DNA from: a bacterium
Lineage (GTDB): Bacteria > Desulfobacterota > UBA8473
DNA length: 5,389 nucleotides
Direction: 5' to 3'
Assembly: GCA_009773075.1 (NCBI GenBank)
Contig: WOUX01000142.1
Coordinates: 939-6,327 of the forward strand
Shown: positions 1-4,773 of the stretch, piece after piece
Layout of the letters: each line of letters opens with the position of its first letter
Position numbering within the stretch: position 1 is the first letter of the stretch
Position numbers and translations under genes: made by a program
Notes under the pieces: generated by a model
What the model was told of the DNA's origin: nothing
Database searches by the model: none
Seen by the model: the letters and a program-made list of their open reading frames with translations, nothing else

Positions 1-123
1 AAAAGCTATCCTGCTTCCCTTAAACCCTACGGTATTCATGTTCGCAATATTGTCTCCGATAACGGAAAGGGATGTACCATTTGCATTCATACCACTTATT
101 GCCGCAAAAAGTGATGTTAACAT
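1..123 (-). CDS. flgE: Flagellar hook protein FlgE, N-terminal fragment (cut by window edge)
   Basis: The first 41 codons are present, and the frame runs off the left edge of the window. The peptide starts MLTSLFAAISGMNANG and continues with the motif IGDNIANMNTVGFKGS. This is the conserved N-terminal helix of flagellar rod and hook proteins (flg_bb_rod family), in which NIAN..T.GFK is diagnostic. FlgE polymerises outside the cell into the hook after export by the flagellar type III apparatus. The choice of FlgE over FlgF or FlgG rests on its position directly after flgD and on the LFAAISGMNANG opening typical of hook proteins. The start is fixed by a strong AAGGAGG site six bases upstream, which overlaps the flgD stop. 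The gap to flgD is 13 bp, so the two genes are almost certainly cotranscribed. Most of the protein lies outside the window. Confidence 0.9.
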   Translation of the reverse strand, partial: MLTSLFAAISGMNANGTSLSVIGDNIANMNTVGFKGSRIAF

Positions 124-129
124 CTACTG

Positions 130-137
130 CCTCCTTT
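130..137 (-). promoter_or_regulatory. Ribosome binding site of flgE
   Basis: On the minus strand the sequence AAAGGAGG lies six bases before the flgE ATG at 123-121. It is a near-perfect Shine-Dalgarno match. Its first base is the last base of the flgD stop codon, so flgE translation may be coupled to termination of flgD. Confidence 0.8.
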
Positions 138-505
138 CAAATATTTCCGTATAGTTCTTTAATTTCACCAAGGGGGAACTTCTTGCCATTGTCCAATACA
201 AGATAGGTAATGCTATTTTCAAAATTAACGCCTGTAACCTTTCCTGTACTGCCATCCTGTGTTGTAACGTTCCTTCCCATGAGATTTATGGCCATGCTAT
301 TGTTAAGTGAGCCTTGATATGTGAGCAGCTCTTCAATCTTTTTATTCATGTTGAATAACTGCTCGAGAGAACTGAACTGTGCAAGTTGTGCTGTAAATTC
401 CGCACCTTCCACAGGGTTAAGTGGATCCTGGTACTTTAGTTGAGAGGTAAAAAGCTTTAGAAAATCATCCTTTCCCAATGTCTTTCCAACAGTTGAAATG
501 TCCAT
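137..505 (-). CDS. flgD: Flagellar hook assembly (hook cap) protein FlgD, short form
   Basis: A protein of 122 residues from the ATG at 505. Residues 12-50 carry the FlgD signature: DDFLKLFTSQLKYQDPLNP, then E-F-T-A-Q-L-A-Q-F-S-S-L-E-Q-L. This N-terminal domain is found in all FlgD proteins and includes the export signal region. The last 45 or so residues (MGRNV..GKV.GV to PLGEIKEL) resemble the small beta-rich segment of FlgD. The Ig-like domain of enteric FlgD (about 230 residues) is absent, and similarly short forms occur in Bacillus. FlgD caps the growing hook so that FlgE subunits can polymerise, and it leaves when the hook is complete. A GTG at 523 would add six residues, but it lies upstream of the strong ribosome site that precedes 505, so ATG 505 is preferred. 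It sits between fliK and flgE, as in Bacillus-type operons. Confidence 0.92.
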   Translation of the reverse strand: MDISTVGKTLGKDDFLKLFTSQLKYQDPLNPVEGAEFTAQLAQFSSLEQLFNMNKKIEELLTYQGSLNNSMAINLMGRNVTTQDGSTGKVTGVNFENSITYLVLDNGKKFPLGEIKELYGNI

Positions 506-511
506 ATCCTT

Positions 512-518
512 CCTCCTT
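512..518 (-). promoter_or_regulatory. Ribosome binding site of flgD (decides the start)
   Basis: The minus strand reads AAGGAGG followed by AAGGAT and then ATG. The six-base spacing makes ATG 505 the start of flgD. The longer in-frame GTG at 523 would place this site inside the coding region and has no comparable site of its own. Confidence 0.8.
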
Positions 519-523
519 TTCAC

Positions 524-548
524 CCCATTAGAAGAATTTTCTAACGGG
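524..548 (-). other. Hairpin in the fliK-flgD spacer
   Basis: The minus strand contains CCCGTTAGAA, a five-base loop AATTC, then TTCTAATGGG. In RNA this is a 10 bp stem with one G-U pair. It begins two bases after the fliK stop and ends just before the flgD ribosome site. No U-run follows on either strand, so it is not a standard intrinsic terminator. It could affect mRNA processing, stability or access to the flgD ribosome site. It is seen directly, but its function is inferred. Confidence 0.5.
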
Positions 549-550
549 AT

Positions 551-1276
551 TTAGACAAAAATACTTACTCCTTTCATATCCCAATAAGAAATCGGTAATT
601 GTATTTCTTTCCTTGAGTGTGGTGCTTCTGAATCATCTTCCCCGACATTATCCTCTGCTTCATTTCTTTTATCTTTAAGGGACACTGAAAAACTTCCTAC
701 GTTGAGTCCTTCATTATTAAGTGTATTCAGGATATTATGGAGATTATTGACAATCAATTCCTTTCCGATGGTATCTGATACATTTATATGCGCATTGATC
801 ATACCTTTGTCCAGGGTTAGCTCGATATGGAGCTTTCCCAGACTCTTGGTTCCAAGGAAAACATCTATCGAGGCATCATCTTTTCTTGTTATAATGAACG
901 CATTCCCGGGAATGTAGATAGATTCCGGCGATTCCTTTATAGGTTGAACAAATTTGACATTGTTAGCGTTAGCGGTGTTGTCAAAATTTGGGAATATGTT
1001 TCCCTGTTTTATGCCTATCTCTGCTGTATGTGAGGCAGTGTCCTCCTCTTTACCTGCTGCCGGCTGTTCAAGCGCTGTGAATTTGTCTAATTCAAATAAG
1101 ACCTCGCTTATAGATGATTTTAATGTCTGAAAATCTTTTATAATAGAAGAATTATTTGGAATATCTGTTTCACTCCTGAGTGTATCCAGGATGTTGTAGA
1201 GATTGTTGACAATCGAATCTTTGCCCATGGTCTCCGGCGCTCTTATCTGTGCATTGATAATACCTTTGTCCAGCAT
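551..1276 (-). CDS. fliK: C-terminal part of split flagellar hook-length control protein FliK
   Basis: An open frame of 241 codons whose second half is a complete FliK C-terminal domain (Flg_hook type). Residues about 128-202 run from ITRKDDASIDVFLG through LGKLHIELTLDKGMINAHI and K-E-L-I-V-N-N-L-H-N-I-L-N-T-L to GSFSVSL. In known FliK this domain contacts FlhB and switches export from hook to filament substrates. Residues 2-33 are a partial second copy of the same domain (LDKGIINAQI to VNNLYNILDTL), and residues 73-126 repeat the linker present in the upstream ORF. The apparent ATG at 1276 lies exactly at the junction of an 86 bp deletion and has no ribosome site. An in-frame stop at 1310-1312 blocks any earlier start. 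This is therefore the downstream piece of a frameshifted fliK, not a normal gene start. Whether it is made, by reinitiation or frameshifting, cannot be told from sequence. It lies between ylxF/motE and flgD, the usual fliK position. Confidence 0.8.
   Translation of the reverse strand: MLDKGIINAQIRAPETMGKDSIVNNLYNILDTLRSETDIPNNSSIIKDFQTLKSSISEVLFELDKFTALEQPAAGKEEDTASHTAEIGIKQGNIFPNFDNTANANNVKFVQPIKESPESIYIPGNAFIITRKDDASIDVFLGTKSLGKLHIELTLDKGMINAHINVSDTIGKELIVNNLHNILNTLNNEGLNVGSFSVSLKDKRNEAEDNVGEDDSEAPHSRKEIQLPISYWDMKGVSIFV
721..1067 (-). repeat. fliK internal tandem repeat, downstream (intact) unit
   Basis: This 347 bp unit is partly duplicated at 1180-1440. It has three parts. Bases 901-1067 match 1274-1440 at about 92% (154 of 167 by hand count). 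Bases 721-814 match 1180-1273 at about 79% (74 of 94). The 86 bases 815-900 have no counterpart upstream. They encode the first half of the hook-length-control domain. The offset is 459 bp in the 721-814 part and 373 bp in the 901-1067 part. The difference is exactly 86, so the other unit has lost this segment. Confidence 0.9.
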
Positions 1277-1724
1277 TCTCAGGAACGTAGATAGATTCAG
1301 GTGATTCTTTTATGGGGTTAGCAAATTTGACATTGTTAGCGTTAGCGGTGTTATCAAAATTTGGGAATATGTTTCCCGGTTTTATGCCTATCTCTGCTGT
1401 ATGTGAGGCAGTGTCCTCCTCTTTACCTTCTGCCGGCTGTCCTGCTGTCTCAGTCAGAGTGCTGCCCTCCGCTGATATATCCTGATCTCCTGACTGGAAT
1501 GTTGAAATGGATAAAATAGATGGATTGCCCTGTAATAAGTTTAATATGGCGGCCATCAGGCAATCAAAAGACTCCCTGTCGGATTGCTCCATATACGGTT
1601 TGGTACTTTGAACTGCTGGTGGCTTCACACCACCGGTCACTTTAGACTCTATTGGCATTGACATATCCATATTGTAATTACTATCAATAAGTATGCCAAG
1701 CACTTTTAATGGTTCATCTTCCAA
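1170..1724 (-). CDS. fliK: N-terminal part of split FliK
   Basis: An open frame of 184 codons. Residues 1-151 look authentic. There is a weak N-terminal helix around ESFDCLMAAILNLLQ (51-65), then a polar Ser/Thr/Glu-rich stretch typical of the FliK ruler. Residues 100-151 match residues 75-126 of the downstream piece almost exactly (GKEEDTASHTAEIGIK to ESPESIY). After N-A at 150-151 the frame is wrong because of the 86 bp deletion. Residues 152-184 are an out-of-frame reading of the domain that the other ORF reads correctly, ending at a chance stop. A +1 shift near the junction would restore the FliK frame. The longest start is a TTG at 1724, and alternatives are GTG 1703 and ATG 1670, 1664 or 1658. 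None has a clear ribosome site, unlike flgD, flgE and fliH. Best read as the 5' part of a disrupted fliK. Confidence 0.65.
   Translation of the reverse strand: MEDEPLKVLGILIDSNYNMDMSMPIESKVTGGVKPPAVQSTKPYMEQSDRESFDCLMAAILNLLQGNPSILSISTFQSGDQDISAEGSTLTETAGQPAEGKEEDTASHTAEIGIKPGNIFPNFDNTANANNVKFANPIKESPESIYVPENAGQRYYQCTDKSAGDHGQRFDCQQSLQHPGYTQE
1180..1440 (-). repeat. fliK internal tandem repeat, upstream unit with 86 bp deletion
   Basis: This unit is 261 bp against 347 bp in the downstream unit. Homology switches without a gap at 1273/1274, which corresponds to 814 and 901 in the intact copy. The missing 86 bp is not a multiple of three, so the reading frame changes at the junction. The original repeat period of 459 bp is exactly 153 codons, so the duplication itself was in frame. 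A unique 112 bp segment (1068-1179) separates the two units. Confidence 0.9.
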
Positions 1725-1738
1725 AGAGTTGGTCGGTG

Positions 1739-1776
1739 AAAAGGATTCAAGGGGTCAAGGATTCGAGGATTCGAGT
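1739..1776 (-). repeat. Octamer-type short repeat, copy 1
   Basis: The minus strand reads as degenerate 8 bp units: CTCGAAT, CCTCGAAT, CCTTGACC, CCTTGAAT, CCTTTT. Bases 1739-1760 are identical over 22 bp to 1802-1823. The array lies just upstream of the TTG candidate start of fliK. Confidence 0.75.
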
Positions 1777-1789
1777 GAAATGCTGAAAG

Positions 1790-1821
1790 ATTATAAAGGG
1801 AAAAAGGATTCAAGGGGTCAA
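1790..1821 (-). promoter_or_regulatory. Weak sigma-70-like promoter candidate upstream of fliK
   Basis: The minus strand has a perfect TATAAT at 1795-1790. TTGACC lies at 1821-1816, 20 bp upstream, inside octamer copy 2. The spacing is three bases longer than the optimum, so this is only a candidate. If active, transcription would start near 1783, about 60 bases before the earliest fliK start, and would supply fliK, flgD and flgE separately from the upstream genes. Confidence 0.25.
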
Positions 1822-1829
1822 GGGGGGAT
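1802..1829 (-). repeat. Octamer-type short repeat, copy 2
   Basis: The minus strand reads CCCCTTGA, CCCCTTGA, ATCCTTTT. Bases 1802-1823 match 1739-1760 exactly, 63 bp away. The unit resembles the short dispersed intergenic repeats seen in several bacterial groups. Its genome-wide abundance cannot be judged from this window. Confidence 0.75.
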
Positions 1830-1857
1830 TCTCAAGGCATTTTGCAGTGAAAATATT

Positions 1858-2382
1858 TCATTTGGTAGGAAATTTTTTCTCAAAATTTATCATGCCTTCG
1901 GTTACAGATACGACCTTTTTTCTATCCATATATGCCATCACGGCGCCAACCTTTTTGGGCTTCATCTTGAGGATAATTTTTACTGCCATAGGTTGATTAA
2001 TAGCAGAGAGAGCTGCCGCCGCCTCTTCTGGCGGCATAGATTCATATGATTTAACCAAACGGTCAAGTTTTTCGTTACTAATTTGTTCTACCTTCTTGAG
2101 TACATCTTCGAACTGGTCTAAAAGCTTCGTATATTTCTGTATCCTCTCATCAACATCCTTTCTAATGGCATTAAGTCTTTCTTCCTCCTTTTTAAGGGTT
2201 CCCTCTTTCTCTTTAATCTCTTTGTGCCTCTTATTTATGAATTTTACCATGTCGCCCTGGGCATGAGCAAAACCAATGAAAAGTGAATAATGTACAGTGA
2301 GCAATAAAAAGACAATGAGAAACAAAAAAAATTTCTTATTAACCGTGAACCGTGAACCGTAAACCGTGAACTGTTTTTTCAT
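1858..2382 (-). CDS. YlxF/MotE-like flagellar operon protein (signal peptide, coiled coil, MgtE-N-like tail)
   Basis: A protein of 174 residues. Residues 16-41 form a hydrophobic signal segment (KKFFLFLIVFLLL to GFAHA) with a plausible AHA/Q signal-peptidase site, so the rest would be periplasmic. Residues 48-105 are highly charged and predicted by eye to be a coiled coil. Residues 107-165 (SYESMPPEEAAAALSAIN, then ILKMKPKKVGAVMAYMD) resemble the MgtE N-terminal-like domain of the MotE/YlxF family. Members sit between fliJ and fliK in many flagellar operons, as here. In Sinorhizobium MotE is a periplasmic chaperone for MotC, and in most species the role is unknown. The ATG at 2382 overlaps the fliJ stop as ATGA, suggesting coupling. 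The first 14 codons are built largely from a heptamer repeat, so the native N-terminus is less certain. An ATG at 2250 with a modest AGGG could give a form without the signal peptide. Confidence 0.75.
   Translation of the reverse strand: MKKQFTVYGSRFTVNKKFFLFLIVFLLLTVHYSLFIGFAHAQGDMVKFINKRHKEIKEKEGTLKKEEERLNAIRKDVDERIQKYTKLLDQFEDVLKKVEQISNEKLDRLVKSYESMPPEEAAAALSAINQPMAVKIILKMKPKKVGAVMAYMDRKKVVSVTEGMINFEKKFPTK
2275..2302 (-). repeat. Degenerate heptamer array inside the signal-peptide coding region
   Basis: The plus strand reads as four 7 bp units: aatgaaa, agtgaat, aatgtac, agtgagc. They are inexact and share an RRTG core. They encode the L-T-V-H-Y-S-L-F part of the signal segment. The unit resembles the array at 2341-2375, so both may come from the same short-repeat expansion. 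Confidence 0.4.
2341..2375 (-). repeat. Heptanucleotide tandem repeat at the 5' end of the motE-like gene
   Basis: The plus strand reads aaccgtg, aaccgtg, aaccgta, aaccgtg, aactgtt. The first four units are a 7 bp repeat with a single substitution, and the fifth is degenerate. It starts five bases inside the ATG at 2382 and encodes residues 3-14 (QFTVYGSRFTVN). Seven is not a multiple of three, so gain or loss of one unit would shift the frame. Confidence 0.9.
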
Positions 2383-2819
2383 TTCCTCGATTTCCTTGAA
2401 AGAAAGTTAAAATCTATCTCTTTCTGCTCGCCAAGTGATGCCTCCTTTGCTTCCTTGTTAAGAATCTTATCATTGAGGATTTCAAAGAGTCGGGTTTCTT
2501 TATATGCCTCCAACATAGCCTCTTGTTTCGCTTGAAGCTCTGAGAGCTGCCTAAGAACAATCTCTCTTTGCTCTTCTATCTGCTTGCCTATATACGAAAA
2601 ATAGTCGTAAAAAAGCTCTATTTCTCGAATAGTTGAGGATCCATTACCCTGCATGCTGTTAAATTCCACGACAGTATTTTTAAATACGCCTTCGAGAGAA
2701 TCGAGCCTTGACTTCTCTACACCAAGTTTATCTTTGGTTTTCTTGACCTCAACCTCGATTTGCTCTTTTGTGAACCCCTTTAATTCCAATACCTTTGATA
2801 CCATCATTTGTCGGGTCAT
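2379..2819 (-). CDS. fliJ: Flagellar export protein FliJ
   Basis: A protein of 146 residues, the usual size for FliJ. It is almost entirely alpha-helical, with charged heptad-like runs over residues about 15-45 and 75-130, consistent with a two-helix antiparallel coiled coil. FliJ sits in the centre of the FliI hexamer like the stalk subunit of an F-type ATPase. It contacts FlhA and helps recycle export chaperones. Sequence conservation in this family is low. The call therefore rests mainly on size, coiled-coil character and the position directly after fliI. The ATG at 2819 overlaps the fliI stop as ATGA. Only a weak GGGA precedes it, so translation is probably coupled. Nearby in-frame ATGs at residues 5 and 6 are possible but less likely starts. 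It overlaps the next gene by 4 bp. Confidence 0.85.
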   Translation of the reverse strand: MTRQMMVSKVLELKGFTKEQIEVEVKKTKDKLGVEKSRLDSLEGVFKNTVVEFNSMQGNGSSTIREIELFYDYFSYIGKQIEEQREIVLRQLSELQAKQEAMLEAYKETRLFEILNDKILNKEAKEASLGEQKEIDFNFLSRKSRK

Positions 2820-4153
2820 TTCTCAGTTCCCATCTCATCAAATATAAGATACAGTGCATGAAGACTATCCGCGATGTCCCGCCTTTCATTCATGTCCTGT
2901 CTAAGGTACATCTTAAGTCTGTCAATCATCCCGAGGGCATAATCCACTTTTGGATTTGACCCCTCTTTGTAAGCGCCGAGATTAATCATATCCTCAAATC
3001 TTTTATATATGGCGAGGGTCTCAATAAATTTAGATGAATACTCTCTGTGTCTTGAATCCACTATATCCGGCATCACCCTGCTTATACTCCTTAAGAGATC
3101 TATCGAGGGGTAATGATTTTCCATTGCCAGTTCTCTGGACAAAACAATATGTCCATCAAGGACAGCAATCGCAGCATCTGCCACAGGGTCTGTCAGGTCA
3201 TCTCCGTCTACAAGGACTGTGTATATGCCTGTAATGCTCCCGCTGCCCTCCGATGTGCCAACCCGTTCGAGCAACTTTGGTAAGAGTGCAAAAACGGATG
3301 GTGTATATCCTTTAGATGTTGGAGGCTCTCCTACGGCAAGCCCTATCTCACGCTGTGCTTGAGCAACACGGGTAAGGGAATCCATCAGGAGCAGTACATT
3401 CTCTCCTCTGTTCCTGAAATACTCTGCAATGGCTGTTGCAGCTAAGGCACCCCTTACCTTTGCGAGGGGCGGCTGGTCTGAGGTTGATACAACAACAATG
3501 GATTTTCCCATTCCCTCCTCTCCGAGGTCTTTTTCTATGAATTCCCTAACCTCCCTTCCCCTTTCACCTATCAGTGCAATGACATTCACCGATGCCTCTG
3601 TGTATCTTGCCATCATCCCGAGCAGGACGCTCTTACCCACACCAGCTCCGGACATAATACCTATCCTCTGTCCCTTCCCGCATGTAAGAAGCCCATTAAT
3701 CGCCCTTATGCCAAGGTCTATGGGCTCTGATATCCTGTGTCTTCTCAAAGGATTAGGTGTCGAGGAAAACAGGGAATAGTTAACCCCTCTCAGATGTCCC
3801 TTTCCATCTATAGGCTCACCCCTGTCATTAATGACCCTCCCCATCAGGGATGGCGAAACCTTCACAAAGATATTATTGCCAATAGGGATAACCCTGCTTC
3901 CTGGTCCTATGCCTGTGAGGTCGCCAACAGCCATAAGCAGTACCTTCTCATCCCCGAAACCCACGACCTCTGCATCTATAGGACAATCAGTCCCTGACAA
4001 TATCTTACATGATTCACCTATGCTCGTTTTAATACCTGTTGCCTTGATAATGATCCCCGTAATCTCCACCACTCTGCCGTATACTTTTAAGGGTTCTGTT
4101 TCCAGAGCTGCTTTTATATAAGGGGATAAATTAATCGCTGCTCTATGAGTCAT
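2816..4153 (-). CDS. fliI: Flagellum-specific ATP synthase/export ATPase FliI
   Basis: A protein of 445 residues, full length for FliI. An N-terminal beta-barrel region (about 20-95) is followed by the ATPase core. Walker A is GAGVGKS at 169-175. The GERGREV motif at 197-203 holds the catalytic-type glutamate. Walker B is VLLLMDSLTR at 253-262, with Asp258. Family motifs PPTSKGYTPSVF (278-289) and DGDDLTDPVADA (316-327) follow, then a helical C-terminal domain. These are the marks of the FliI/type III secretion ATPases, which differ from F1 beta in the GERGREV and KGYTPSVF stretches. FliI forms a hexamer at the cytoplasmic face of the export gate, hydrolyses ATP and helps unload substrates from chaperones. 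The flagellar rather than virulence assignment comes from the surrounding flagellar genes. The ATG at 4153 overlaps the fliH stop as ATGA. All key residues are present. Confidence 0.97.
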   Translation of the reverse strand: MTHRAAINLSPYIKAALETEPLKVYGRVVEITGIIIKATGIKTSIGESCKILSGTDCPIDAEVVGFGDEKVLLMAVGDLTGIGPGSRVIPIGNNIFVKVSPSLMGRVINDRGEPIDGKGHLRGVNYSLFSSTPNPLRRHRISEPIDLGIRAINGLLTCGKGQRIGIMSGAGVGKSVLLGMMARYTEASVNVIALIGERGREVREFIEKDLGEEGMGKSIVVVSTSDQPPLAKVRGALAATAIAEYFRNRGENVLLLMDSLTRVAQAQREIGLAVGEPPTSKGYTPSVFALLPKLLERVGTSEGSGSITGIYTVLVDGDDLTDPVADAAIAVLDGHIVLSRELAMENHYPSIDLLRSISRVMPDIVDSRHREYSSKFIETLAIYKRFEDMINLGAYKEGSNPKVDYALGMIDRLKMYLRQDMNERRDIADSLHALYLIFDEMGTEK

Positions 4154-4773
4154 TGAACAAGCCTGTCCCCCATCTCCTTGATTAAATTTTTCAATTGCTC
4201 ATCCACATCGGTCGGTACATCTTCCACAGGACCCCTTACCACAGATCCGTAGAGAGAGGCGGTAGTATCTACATCAAAAACAATGTCAGGATGGAGACTG
4301 AGGATTTTAGGTTTATGCTTCATAAAAAGATCATAAAGAGAGGGATTTATCTTTATGGTAATCTGTCCTGTCCTTTCCATTCTCGTTATCGCCTCTTTTG
4401 TTATCTCCACAATCTCATCAGGATTCATTGTCAACTCTTTTAAGATAATCTTCCTTGCCATGGTGACAGCAAGCTCCACGAATTGAGGCTCAAGCTCCTT
4501 TATCAAGGTTTCCCTGAGTGTTGTTAACTCTTTAATTATTGCTTCTACCTTTTCTACTAAAACCATGGCCTTTTGTTCACCCATGGCAAATCCTGACTTC
4601 TCTCCTGCTTCAAACCCCTTCTCATATGCCTCCCTCTCTATGTTTTCAGTATTCTGAGCAATAGGCAGGTGTTCCTCCTCTGCCCTTCTGACAATCTTAT
4701 TCAGTAAAGGCATCTCAAAGGGGATAATGTCCTTATCTTGCATAAACCGATTCTTATGCCACAATGTCTTCAT
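4150..4773 (-). CDS. fliH: Flagellar assembly protein FliH (export ATPase regulator)
   Basis: A protein of 207 residues. Glycines at 53, 57, 61 and 65 make three consecutive GxxxG steps (GFEAGEKSGFAMG), a hallmark of FliH. The C-terminal domain (about 95-205) resembles the FliH/V-ATPase E-subunit family, with ARKIILKEL and the segment D-V-D-T-T-A-S-L-Y-G-S-V-V-R-G. FliH dimers bind the N-terminus of FliI, hold it inactive until docking, and anchor it to the C-ring. A tryptophan at residue 5 recalls the N-terminal tryptophans of enteric FliH that contact FlhA; this parallel is an inference. The ATG at 4773 has a good GGGAGAGG site, while the next ATG (residue 11) has none. The start overlaps the end of fliG by 20 bp. 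Confidence 0.93.
   Translation of the reverse strand: MKTLWHKNRFMQDKDIIPFEMPLLNKIVRRAEEEHLPIAQNTENIEREAYEKGFEAGEKSGFAMGEQKAMVLVEKVEAIIKELTTLRETLIKELEPQFVELAVTMARKIILKELTMNPDEIVEITKEAITRMERTGQITIKINPSLYDLFMKHKPKILSLHPDIVFDVDTTASLYGSVVRGPVEDVPTDVDEQLKNLIKEMGDRLVQ

Larger units (their letters stand above)
551..1724 (-). pseudogene. fliK: fliK, frameshifted by an internal 86 bp deletion (whole locus)
   Basis: This entry joins the two overlapping ORFs (1170-1724 and 551-1276), which share 107 bp in different frames. Read through with the frame corrected, the locus gives a FliK of roughly ordinary length. It has an N-terminal region, a linker, a damaged hook-length domain, a second copy of the linker and a complete C-terminal domain. 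FliK is the exported molecular ruler that stops hook growth, and its loss typically gives polyhooks without filaments. I see no obvious slippery sequence at the junction. The alternatives are a true pseudogene, a gene rescued by frameshifting or reinitiation, or a local assembly error in a repeat. The 79-92% divergence of the units argues against simple misassembly of identical repeats. Confidence 0.65.
1725..1857 (-). other. Repeat-bearing spacer between the motE-like gene and fliK
   Basis: This is the only sizeable non-coding gap in the window, in an operon whose upstream junctions all overlap. It contains two copies of a 22 bp direct repeat, further octamer-like units and a TATAAT hexamer. 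I find no gene here, no intrinsic terminator, and no good match to sigma-28 or sigma-54 promoters. It may mark a weak internal promoter, or an insertion of repeat DNA that separated fliK from its original ribosome site. Confidence 0.6.

Noticed and set aside
524..548. Intrinsic terminator between fliK and flgD
   Set aside because: The stem is good, but neither strand has a U-run after it, and the flgD ribosome site follows immediately.
702..1033. Two overlapping plus-strand ORFs opposite fliK
   Set aside because: They lie antisense to the recognisable FliK domain, have no ribosome site and show no family resemblance.
721..1440. fliK duplication as an assembly artefact only
   Set aside because: The units differ at about 8-21% of positions, and the original period is an exact multiple of three. 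An error joining identical reads would not give this. A local sequencing error at the 86 bp junction still deserves a check.
1739..1823. Possible CRISPR-like repeats
   Set aside because: There are only two 22 bp copies, built of low-complexity octamers. There is no regular series of repeats and spacers, and no cas gene nearby.
1693..2049. Plus-strand ORF of 118 codons across the repeat spacer
   Set aside because: Its sequence is the reading of the direct repeats (KDSRGQG twice) followed by the antisense of the motE-like gene. It does not look like a conserved protein.
3429..4121. Several plus-strand ORFs opposite fliI
   Set aside because: All are antisense shadows of a highly conserved ATPase gene, without ribosome sites.
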